DNA of 5,240 bases. Source: Desulfobacteraceae bacterium (GTDB lineage Bacteria > Desulfobacterota > DSM-4660 > Desulfatiglandales > Desulfatiglandaceae). A model generated the notes under the pieces. That model saw nothing but the letters and a program-made list of their open reading frames with translations, had not been told where the DNA came from and did no database searches. Below, in pieces: positions 1 through 5,240 of the stretch; the stretch's first letter is position 1, and each line of letters starts with the position of its first letter. The translations under genes were made by a program, and so were the position numbers. The stretch covers positions 1 to 5,240 of the forward strand of contig JAUWPC010000249.1 of NCBI GenBank assembly GCA_030611815.1, written 5' to 3'.

Positions 1-1710
1 ATGAATGCCAAAGAGGCCTATGCAGCGAAACCCTGGCTGAAATACTACCCTGAAGGCGTACCTGCAGAAGTAGAAATTCCTGACATATCAGTACCAGAGG
101 CCTTTGACCGGATGGCTGATAAGTACGGGAGTAAAACCGCGCTGATTTTTTACGGTAAGAAGATAAGCTACAAAGAGCTCAAAGAGCTGACAGAGCGGTT
201 TGCGGCGGCCTTGGCAGACCTGGGGGTGACCAAAGGCGATACGGTGGCCATGTATCTCCTGAACTGCCCCCAGTATGTTATCGCCTATTTCGGCACGTTG
301 AAGGCAGGGGCAAAGGTCACACCGATCAGCCCTGTTTATACCAGCAAAGAGGTAAAGCACCAGATCGAAGACAGTCAGGCCAAAACCATCGTCTGTGAAG
401 ATATCCTCTACGATAACGTGGAAAAGGCCGACGTCGAATTAGATAATGTCATCCTGACAAACATTGGGGACTATCTCCCGCCGCTCAAAAAGCTTCTCGG
501 AAAAAGCGCCTTAGCCAAGGCCTATAGCGGTATGGAGGTCCCTTCCCCCGAGTATATTAAAGAGGCAGGGCTTCATCAATTCAGAGACCTGATCAAAAAA
601 TATCCCCCCCAGCCACCACAAATCACTATCCATCCGAAAGAGGATATCGCGGCCCTCCCCTATACCGGTGGAACCACCGGGCTTCCTAAAGCTGCCATCC
701 TTACCCATCACAACATGGTCGCTCTCATGACACAGACCGTGGCATTCTGGTCTATCTTTGAGGAAGGAAAAGAGGTGGTCATTGCGTTTCTCCCCTTTTT
801 CCACATTTACGGGCAGGTCGTGGTGATGTTCAATGGTCTGGTTCAGGGCTCCACGATTGTCCTTTTCACCACACCTGATATTGATGATATCCTTTCAGCA
901 ATGGAACGTTATAAGGCATCCGGCTTTTACGGCGTACCCACCCTCTTTGAATACCTAAAGGAGTATGAGAAGACCGACCGGGTCAACTGGAAGCGCCTAA
1001 AGCTGATCGCCTGCGGCGCCGACACCCTCCACGAATCGACGATCCAGGAGTGGGAACGGAGGACCGGCACAAAAATCCTGGAGGGTTACGGAATGACTGA
1101 AACCACTGCCGTGAGCCACTCGACCCCACATGATAGACCAAAGAGCGGTTCCTTTGGGGTTCCCCTCCCGAGTGTAGAGGCAGCCATCGTTGATGTGGAT
1201 GGCACGGAATGTGTGCCTGTGGGGGAGGATGGTGAACTGATTCTCAGCGGTCCTAACATTATGCAGGGGTACTGGCGCAGGCCTGAGGAAACCAAGGAGG
1301 CCATCATTGATTTGGACGGGAAGAAGTGGCTCAGGACCGGTGACCTGGTGCGAATGGATGATGAGGGCTATTTCCATTTTTTTGATCGTAAACGGGATCT
1401 TATCAAGTACAAGGGCTATTCTGTTTTTGCAAGACACGTGGAGGAGGTCCTTTACAACCACCCCCAGATCAAGGCCGCAGGGGTCGTCGGGGTGCCAGAC
1501 CTCAAGGTAGGCCACCTCATAAAGGCCTACGTTGTTCTTCAGAGCGAAGCAAGGGGGAAGATCTCCGAGGAGGAGATCATGGAGTTTTGCCGTCAGAACC
1601 TGGCTCACTACAAGGTCCCCAAGATCATAGAATTCCGGGGAGAACTCCCAAAGACGGACGTGGGCAAAGTCAGCCGCAGAGAACTGAGAGAAGAATCGGA
1701 GGAAGTGTAA
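1..1710 (+). CDS. Long-chain-type acyl-CoA ligase (AMP-forming, FadD-like)
   Basis: A 569-residue adenylate-forming enzyme that would activate a carboxylic acid with ATP to an acyl-AMP and then pass it to CoA, in the cytoplasm or at the inner membrane face. All core motifs are visible: the phosphate loop YTGGTTGLPK (221-230), LPFFHIYG (264-271), YGMTETT (363-369), GELILSGPNIMQGYW (411-425), the ribose-binding Asp in RTGDL (D448), the hinge DRKRD (462-466), and the C-terminal catalytic lysine in PKTDVGK (K556). The N-terminal KPWLKYYPEGVP and the linker around residues 150-215 resemble long-chain fatty acyl-CoA synthetases, and the length fits that family. The motif after the hinge is unusual: the common PxE is A477-R478-H479. 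The start at base 1 fits the family N-terminus, but any ribosome binding site is outside the window. The gene is followed after 4 nt by a LivG-type ATPase, so it is probably co-transcribed. The substrate (fatty, branched or aromatic acid) is not determinable; the family call is firm. Confidence 0.93.
   Translation: MNAKEAYAAKPWLKYYPEGVPAEVEIPDISVPEAFDRMADKYGSKTALIFYGKKISYKELKELTERFAAALADLGVTKGDTVAMYLLNCPQYVIAYFGTLKAGAKVTPISPVYTSKEVKHQIEDSQAKTIVCEDILYDNVEKADVELDNVILTNIGDYLPPLKKLLGKSALAKAYSGMEVPSPEYIKEAGLHQFRDLIKKYPPQPPQITIHPKEDIAALPYTGGTTGLPKAAILTHHNMVALMTQTVAFWSIFEEGKEVVIAFLPFFHIYGQVVVMFNGLVQGSTIVLFTTPDIDDILSAMERYKASGFYGVPTLFEYLKEYEKTDRVNWKRLKLIACGADTLHESTIQEWERRTGTKILEGYGMTETTAVSHSTPHDRPKSGSFGVPLPSVEAAIVDVDGTECVPVGEDGELILSGPNIMQGYWRRPEETKEAIIDLDGKKWLRTGDLVRMDDEGYFHFFDRKRDLIKYKGYSVFARHVEEVLYNHPQIKAAGVVGVPDLKVGHLIKAYVVLQSEARGKISEEEIMEFCRQNLAHYKVPKIIEFRGELPKTDVGKVSRRELREESEEV
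1698..1704 (+). promoter_or_regulatory. Ribosome binding site for the LivG-like gene
   Basis: GGAGGAA lies inside the last codons of the acyl-CoA ligase and ends 10 nt before the ATG at 1715. It supports that ATG as the start and indicates translational linkage of the two genes. Confidence 0.7.
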
Positions 1711-1714
1711 TCAC

Positions 1715-2482
1715 ATGGGCAAGCCCTTCCTGGAAATAGAGGGTCTGAACAAAGGCTTCGGGGGACTCAGGGCAGTCAATAATGTCGGTTTTACCATGGG
1801 GAGGGACGAAATATTAGGTCTGATTGGTCCCAATGGTGCAGGCAAGACAACCATTTTGCGGTTGATCACAGCCATTTTGAAACCTGACTCAGGTCGTATC
1901 CGTTTCAGAGGGAAGAAGATCGTCGGGCTCAAGACCTGGGATATCGTGAACTTGGGGATCGCCTGCACATTTCAGAACATGAGGCCCTTTCGCAGGTTGC
2001 CCATCATTGCCAATGTGATGGTCCCCTGTCTCTCTCCTCGGGCCATGAAAAGAGGGGAGTGGGTAAAAAAGGTGGAAGCCAAGGCCATGGATGCACTGGA
2101 GTTTGCAGGAATCTCTGACATGGCCTTAGAAAAGGCATCCACCCTTTCCCAGGGGGATCTCAAACGATTAGAGGTGGCCCGGGCCGTGGCCACGGAACCT
2201 GACCTGCTTCTCCTTGACGAGCCTTTCGGTGGACTGAGTCCCGCTGAAACCGACCTCATGGCCAAATCGATGCACAGACTTCATAAGGGGGGACGATTCG
2301 GCCGGTTACACAGCGAAGGACCGGCCATGATCATCGTGGAGCATAAGCTTCAACAGTTGATGAAGATTGTGGATCGAATCATTGTCCTCAATTTCGGGAC
2401 CATCATTGCTGACGGAAAGCCCGAGGAGGTAGTAAAACAACCTGAAGTGATCGAGGCATATCTCGGTAAGGGAGGGATCTGA
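1715..2482 (+). CDS. livG: Branched-chain amino acid-type ABC transporter ATPase, LivG-like
   Basis: A 255-residue cytoplasmic ATPase subunit of a HAAT/Liv-type importer, expected to pair with a LivF partner under the LivH/LivM permeases. Seen in order: Walker A GPNGAGKT (38-45), Q-loop TFQN with Q87, signature LSQGD (144-148) followed by LKRLEVARA, Walker B LLLLDE with catalytic E169, D-loop GGLSP (172-176), and switch histidine H210 in IIVEHKL. The C-terminal IEAYLGKGG is the usual LivG ending. The KRLEVARA segment and the histidine switch favour LivG over LivF. Two departures from E. coli LivG, judged by eye: the helical part after the Q-loop is shorter, and there are about 8 extra residues between D-loop and H-loop (around 191-203, GGRFGRLHSEG). 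The signature has Asp where Gln is common. It starts 4 nt after the ligase and ends 2 nt before the LivF-like gene. The true substrate may not be leucine; the symbol marks the family. Confidence 0.92.
   Translation: MGKPFLEIEGLNKGFGGLRAVNNVGFTMGRDEILGLIGPNGAGKTTILRLITAILKPDSGRIRFRGKKIVGLKTWDIVNLGIACTFQNMRPFRRLPIIANVMVPCLSPRAMKRGEWVKKVEAKAMDALEFAGISDMALEKASTLSQGDLKRLEVARAVATEPDLLLLDEPFGGLSPAETDLMAKSMHRLHKGGRFGRLHSEGPAMIIVEHKLQQLMKIVDRIIVLNFGTIIADGKPEEVVKQPEVIEAYLGKGGI
2471..2476 (+). promoter_or_regulatory. Ribosome binding site deciding a TTG start for the LivF-like gene
   Basis: GGAGGG sits in the last codons of the LivG-like gene and ends 8 nt before TTG at 2485. The next in-frame ATG (2509, residue 9) has no such site and would remove the conserved MLLEVANL beginning, so TTG is the preferred start. 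Confidence 0.68.
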
Positions 2483-2484
2483 GG

Positions 2485-3234
2485 TTGCTGCTTGAAGTTG
2501 CCAACTTAATGGTCTGGTACGATCGTGCCCTGCTTATCAATGACCTGAGTATGGGGGTCGATACCGGGGAACTGGTCAGTCTTGTGGGGCCCAATGGGGC
2601 AGGGAAATCAACACTGCTGAGGGCGATTACCGGACTGGTGGCCTGGGAAAGGGAGATCACGCGGAGGTCGGCCGGAGAGGACATCACCCTCAAAGGGACG
2701 GTAACCTTTAATGGTGAGCGGATCGACCAGATTCCCGCCCACGAGATCGTAAAGAGAGGCCTGATTCATTGCCCCGAAAGGAGAAGACCCTTCCGCGAGA
2801 TGACGGTGTTGGAAAATCTCCATGCAGGGGCGTATCTGGTAAAAGACAAAAAGGAGACCCTTGAAAACCTCAAGCAGGTCTATGAGCTGTTTCCGATTTT
2901 GGAGAACCGGTCCCGGCAGATTTCAGGGACCCTGTCCGGCGGGGAACAACAGATGTTAGCCATCGGCAGGGCATTGATGTCCGAACCCAAGCTGCTCTGT
3001 ATTGACGAGCCATCTACGGGTCTGGCGCCTATCCCGAGGGCCGAGGTATTTGACAAAGTCGCGGCAATAAGAAAACTCGGGATAACCATTCTGCTTGTTG
3101 AACAGGAAGTCGGCACTGTTTTCAAGATGGCCTCCCGGAACTATGTCCTTTCTTCAGGAAAGATCATTGCTGAGGGTCCCGGCGACCAACTCCTTCAGGA
3201 CGAAGTCATCCGCAAGACCTACCTGGGACTGTAA
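2485..3234 (+). CDS. livF: Branched-chain amino acid-type ABC transporter ATPase, LivF-like
   Basis: A 249-residue second ATPase subunit of the same Liv/HAAT-type importer. Motifs: Walker A GPNGAGKS (35-42), CPERRRPF with Glu98 at the Q-loop position (LivF proteins usually have PEGR here), signature LSGGEQQ (150-156), Walker B LLCIDE with E175, D-loop TGLAP (178-182), and LLVEQE, where Q207 replaces the switch histidine as is normal for LivF. The C-terminus RKTYLGL is typical. It starts at TTG, 2 nt after the LivG-like stop, with a good ribosome binding site. It is somewhat longer than common LivF proteins (about 235 residues). The excess is mainly a charged insertion after the Walker A helix, about residues 53-70 (WEREITRRSAGED). 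The Gly normally after PE is Arg99. No permease or binding protein gene follows; the next 615 bases are noncoding. Family and pairing are well supported, the substrate is not. Confidence 0.92.
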   Translation: MLLEVANLMVWYDRALLINDLSMGVDTGELVSLVGPNGAGKSTLLRAITGLVAWEREITRRSAGEDITLKGTVTFNGERIDQIPAHEIVKRGLIHCPERRRPFREMTVLENLHAGAYLVKDKKETLENLKQVYELFPILENRSRQISGTLSGGEQQMLAIGRALMSEPKLLCIDEPSTGLAPIPRAEVFDKVAAIRKLGITILLVEQEVGTVFKMASRNYVLSSGKIIAEGPGDQLLQDEVIRKTYLGL

Positions 3235-3235
3235 A

Positions 3236-3277
3236 GGGTTGCAGGTTACGGGTTGCGCGTTGCGAGTTACGTGTTTT
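3236..3277. repeat. Degenerate 7-base tandem repeat, GGGTTGC type
   Basis: Starting one base after the LivF-like stop codon, six consecutive heptads can be read: GGGTTGC, AGGTTAC, GGGTTGC, GCGTTGC, GAGTTAC and a decayed GTGTTTT. The consensus is roughly GNGTTRC. The first and third are identical, and the second, fourth and fifth differ at one or two positions. The period of seven is seen directly; function is unknown. Confidence 0.7.
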
Positions 3278-3278
3278 T

Positions 3279-3299
3279 GACCACTGGCCACCGGCCGTT
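3279..3299. repeat. Second short heptad array, GRCCACY type
   Basis: Three further 7-base units, GACCACT, GGCCACC and GGCCGTT, follow the first array, one base out of its phase and with a different unit. The middle part, GGCC-ACC-GGCC, can also fold as a 4-bp hairpin. Three units only, so chance is possible. Confidence 0.45.
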
Positions 3300-3319
3300 C
3301 CACAGTACCCAATTCCTAA

Positions 3320-3334
3320 CCCGGCCAAGCCGGT
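3320..3334. other. Small GC-rich hairpin
   Basis: CCGGC (3321-3325), loop CAA, GCCGG (3329-3333). It lies about 85 bases past the LivF-like stop and is followed on the plus strand only by TCTTAG, so it is a poor intrinsic terminator. It might stabilise the 3' end of the operon transcript. Confidence 0.4.
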
Positions 3335-3345
3335 CTTAGTGAAAC

Positions 3346-3382
3346 GGTGATCCCGCATTTATGAAACCACAAGCGGGGAACC
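3346..3382. other. Imperfect hairpin
   Basis: GGT-GA-TCCCGC (3346-3356) pairs with GCGGGG-A-ACC (3373-3382) through a 6-bp GC-rich helix with one T-G wobble plus an outer 3-bp helix, enclosing a 16-nt loop. There is no T-run on either side, so it is not called a terminator. Confidence 0.4.
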
Positions 3383-3615
3383 AAAGAAGACTCGCGCAAA
3401 GCCGCATATCGCTAAACTGGACGTTCTTCATCTGCTAATTTCCACAAAAATCGGAAGATAAGAATCCTCAAATGCCAAATCAAACCCTTTCAGCCGGGGA
3501 ATGCAGAAAAGGGCGGCACAAACGTCTCCATTCTCATAAGTATAGTTGATAAAGAGGTTGGTTTTGTAGGTTGTGAGGGACTGTGGATGTAAGCCGTATC
3601 ACAGAATTCTATGTA

Positions 3616-3639
3616 CTCGGATTTATTTGGAAATCCGAG
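3616..3639. other. Perfect 9-bp hairpin
   Basis: CTCGGATTT (3616-3624) and AAATCCGAG (3631-3639) are exact inverted copies around the 6-nt loop ATTTGG. It is isolated in the lower-GC part of the gap, with no T-run on either strand. It could be a structural element of an unrecognised transcript, a protein site, or a remnant of a repeat. Confidence 0.55.
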
Positions 3640-3782
3640 CAGTATCAAAGGCTGGGATAGGCTTGGAATTATTTTGCATGCGAAGGATATTGCATTTTTT
3701 GAAAATTCCAGTATCATGCACGTTATGTTCGCGTTTTGAGAATCCCAATTTCGCAACCCTGCCAGATCTAATCTTCACTGTT

Positions 3783-3813
3783 CCGGGCTAAGGCCTTGAG
3801 ACTCTCAGCCCGG
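3783..3813 (-). terminator. Possible transcript-end hairpin for the radical SAM gene
   Basis: CCGGGCT (3783-3789) and AGCCCGG (3807-3813) form a 7-bp GC-rich stem; the 17-nt loop can itself form TGAG/CTCA. It begins 36 bases past the minus-strand stop codon, where a terminator would be expected. No T-run follows on either strand, so intrinsic termination is doubtful. It may be an RNA-stabilising end. Confidence 0.35.
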
Positions 3814-3849
3814 CTTCCATTCAATTGTCCGTGCGATTAACCTCCGGCG

Positions 3850-5127
3850 CTACTCGGATACTACAAGCGCATCTGCTGCCGCCATTATTTTCTTTACGGG
3901 GATACCATTGTGGATAAGCTTCATCATATGTTTCATATAAGGATTGACGTGATGATAGAATCCTTTGAACCCGGTGCAGAGATAGTTTAATCCGGGTTCC
4001 CCATCGGGAGATTTGGCAAAGCGCTGTTTTGGACATCCGCCGCGACAAGCAAAAAGGACATCGCAGCCGCGGCAATATCCGGAAAGGGCAGTCTCTTTTG
4101 ATGCACCGAATGCAATCTGATTCCTCGATTGGACCATTCTTCTTAGCCGGCCCTCAAGTATGTTTCCGAGTCGGTACGCAGGGTACATAAAGTGATCGCA
4201 GGAAAATATATCGCCGTTATGCTCTATTATGAGATTCAGTCCGCAGCGGGGAGAAAGGTAGCACACACCTGCCGGTGCACCTGCCCAGGCGCCAAGGCTC
4301 CATTCAAAGTTCATTACAAAGATCTTGCCTACATCATTTCTCCTCCACTCTTCGAAGACCCGTATGAGGAATTCGCCATATTTTTGCGGCTCAACACTCC
4401 AGGGTGTCACGGTAGTTGCCTCCTCTTCTTGTGTAGGAGAAGGCGGAGCAGCAAATGAGATTCCCAACCTTTCCGCTTCAGAATCGGATTCCCTTTCAAT
4501 GATGGGGATAAACTGGATAAACTGCACGCCCTGTTGCTTGAAAAAACGATACACTTCAAGAGGGTGCTGTGAGGTTTCGCTGTTCACAGAGGCAAGAACG
4601 TTTATTTCTACACCATGTCTCTGCATCATCTTTAGCGCGCGCAGCACCTTTGCAGAGGTGGGTTTTCCAGCCCTATCCACGCGAAAGGCATCGTGAACCG
4701 CCGCAGGACCATCAATGCTCAAGCCCACCAGGAAGTTGTTCCTGGAAAGAAAAACACACCACGCCTCGTCGAGAATCGTTCCATTTGTCTGAAGCGTGTT
4801 TGTGATCTGTTTCCCCATATTGTATTTCTTTTGAAAATCCAGTGCTCGCTGGAAAAAATCGATCCCCATCAATGTAGGTTCTCCACCCTGCCAGGCGAAT
4901 ACAACTGATGGTCCAGGCTGGGATTCGATATATTTCCTGGTGTAGGCCTCAAGAACTTCATCAGACATACGGCACACCTTGCTTTCCGGGAAGAATGCCT
5001 CTTTCTCAAGGTAAAAGCAGTATTCACAATGGAGATTACAGCGCGGCCCAGCAGGCTTTGCCATAAGATGAAAGCCCTGTTGCACAGAACTATCGAGACC
5101 CAGTAATTTCCGGTTAGGTTCTTGCAT
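3850..5127 (-). CDS. Radical SAM/SPASM protein, anaerobic sulfatase-maturating enzyme (anSME) family
   Basis: A complete 425-residue cytoplasmic iron-sulfur enzyme. Family members oxidise a Cys or Ser in a C/S-x-P-x-R motif of a sulfatase to formylglycine, using SAM under anaerobic conditions. Visible: CxxxCxxC C30, C34, C37 within KPAGPRCNLHCEYCFYL; the SAM-binding QGGEPT (80-85); LQTNGT (112-117); GLSIDGP (135-141). The C-terminal SPASM part has C289, C295, C310 and C365 for one auxiliary [4Fe-4S] cluster, and C352, C355, C361 and C384 for the other. D311 directly after C310 matches the proposed catalytic base of the Clostridium perfringens enzyme (assigned from memory of that structure). 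Residues 211-242 form a long Ser/Pro/Thr/Glu-rich linker. ATG 5127 is the first in-frame start after a stop 27 nt upstream, but it lacks a clear ribosome binding site; Met22 is a less likely alternative because it leaves only 8 residues before C30. The gene converges on the ABC operon. No sulfatase is in the window. A maturase for another peptide remains possible. Confidence 0.88.
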   Translation of the reverse strand: MQEPNRKLLGLDSSVQQGFHLMAKPAGPRCNLHCEYCFYLEKEAFFPESKVCRMSDEVLEAYTRKYIESQPGPSVVFAWQGGEPTLMGIDFFQRALDFQKKYNMGKQITNTLQTNGTILDEAWCVFLSRNNFLVGLSIDGPAAVHDAFRVDRAGKPTSAKVLRALKMMQRHGVEINVLASVNSETSQHPLEVYRFFKQQGVQFIQFIPIIERESDSEAERLGISFAAPPSPTQEEEATTVTPWSVEPQKYGEFLIRVFEEWRRNDVGKIFVMNFEWSLGAWAGAPAGVCYLSPRCGLNLIIEHNGDIFSCDHFMYPAYRLGNILEGRLRRMVQSRNQIAFGASKETALSGYCRGCDVLFACRGGCPKQRFAKSPDGEPGLNYLCTGFKGFYHHVNPYMKHMMKLIHNGIPVKKIMAAADALVVSE

Positions 5128-5240
5128 AACATTTTGAAATTTCGTAGTTTTTTAAATCTGGGCCGTCCGTTCCTGGTGATCCGGGTTTCGTTCTGTATTT
5201 TAATACGGAGTTCCCTGACCCTTTTTATGCTGACTTTTTC
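5128..5240 (-). other. Upstream region of the radical SAM gene, no clear promoter
   Basis: These 113 bases precede the minus-strand start. The last 30 before the ATG are AT-rich without a Shine-Dalgarno sequence. They include the 8-bp palindrome GAAATTTC (5136-5143) and, further up, GTATT-TT-AATAC (5195-5206). A -10-like TAAAAT on the minus strand (5197-5202) has no matching -35 at normal spacing, so I do not call a promoter. Confidence 0.4.

Larger units (their letters stand above)
3235..3849. other. Noncoding gap between convergent genes
   Basis: A 615-base stretch between the 3' ends of the LivF-like gene and the radical SAM gene. It holds two degenerate heptad arrays at its left edge, small GC-rich hairpins to about 3382, a lower-GC stretch (148 G/C of 360 bases at 3421-3780 by hand count) with one perfect 9-bp hairpin, and a GC-rich hairpin near the right end. 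The open frames present (for example 88 codons on minus 3490-3756, and 72 codons on plus 3573-3791) have no convincing ribosome binding site or recognisable domain. No tRNA, attachment site or transposase remnant was recognised. Confidence 0.65.

Noticed and set aside
171..190. A tandem AAAGAGCT repeat in the acyl-CoA ligase.
   Set aside because: It encodes KELKEL in a normal helix of the protein; the repeat follows from the amino acid sequence.
997..1608. A 203-codon minus-strand open frame inside the acyl-CoA ligase.
   Set aside because: It is antisense to a gene with intact catalytic motifs and its translation shows no domain; it is a shadow of that gene.
3321..3340. Hairpin as an intrinsic terminator of the ABC operon.
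   Set aside because: The stem is only 5 bp and it is followed by TCTTAGTG rather than a T-run, so I list it as a hairpin only.
3361..3420. A GCGCAAAGCC stretch with a nearby hairpin, recalling the GACGCAAAGCC core of the cyclic di-GMP-I (GEMM) riboswitch.
   Set aside because: The conserved GGCAAACC half and the tetraloop-receptor side with GCCGGGTTRCC are missing at proper spacing, and no gene follows on the plus strand for it to regulate. A covariance search with the GEMM-I model would settle it.
3490..3756. An 88-codon minus-strand open frame downstream of the radical SAM gene.
   Set aside because: No ribosome binding site, no recognisable motif, and a composition typical of chance translation of AT-rich DNA.
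3614..3859. A 9-base direct repeat TACTCGGAT at 3614-3622 and 3851-3859, possible att-like ends.
   Set aside because: Too short to be significant, the second copy lies within the end of the radical SAM gene, and no integrase or tRNA is nearby.
4325..4696. A 123-codon plus-strand open frame inside the radical SAM gene.
   Set aside because: It is antisense to the conserved enzyme and its cysteine-rich, low-complexity translation reflects the opposite strand's codons.

Overview
The window looks like a piece of chromosome from an anaerobic, moderately GC-balanced bacterium, most likely one of the former Deltaproteobacteria (Desulfobacterota) or a similar syntrophic or sulfate-reducing lineage. 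This is inferred from the gene types and context: a long-chain-type acyl-CoA ligase packed against branched-chain amino acid (Liv/HAAT)-type ABC ATPases, and an oxygen-sensitive radical SAM/SPASM enzyme of the anaerobic sulfatase maturase family. No rRNA, tRNA, CRISPR array, insertion sequence or phage gene is visible.

Left part, bases 1-3234, plus strand: three tightly packed genes that look like one operon. They are an AMP-forming acyl-CoA ligase (1-1710), a LivG-like ATPase (1715-2482, 4 nt after the ligase stop) and a LivF-like ATPase (2485-3234, TTG start, 2 nt after the LivG stop). Both ATPases keep the motifs needed for ATP hydrolysis. The permease subunits (LivH, LivM) and binding protein (LivK) that would complete the transporter do not follow the ATPases. 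They must lie upstream of base 1 or elsewhere. The arrangement suggests that a carboxylic acid or hydrophobic amino acid is imported and that a carboxylic acid is activated to its CoA thioester, but the substrate cannot be read from the sequence.

Middle, bases 3235-3849: a 615-base gap between convergent genes, in which I find no credible gene. It opens directly after the LivF stop with two short arrays of degenerate 7-base repeats, followed by several small hairpins. Bases 3421-3780 contain about 41% GC by hand count, lower than the gene segments I sampled (50-57%).

Right part, bases 3850-5127, minus strand: a complete 425-residue radical SAM/SPASM protein with the CxxxCxxC cluster and the full eight-cysteine set for two auxiliary [4Fe-4S] clusters, plus the catalytic Asp of anaerobic sulfatase-maturating enzymes. 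No sulfatase is present in the window. The last 113 bases are its upstream region, with no clear ribosome binding site or promoter.

I see no strong evidence for a wholly new system. The most unusual items are the heptad arrays, the atypical loops in the two ATPases, and the maturase with no visible client.
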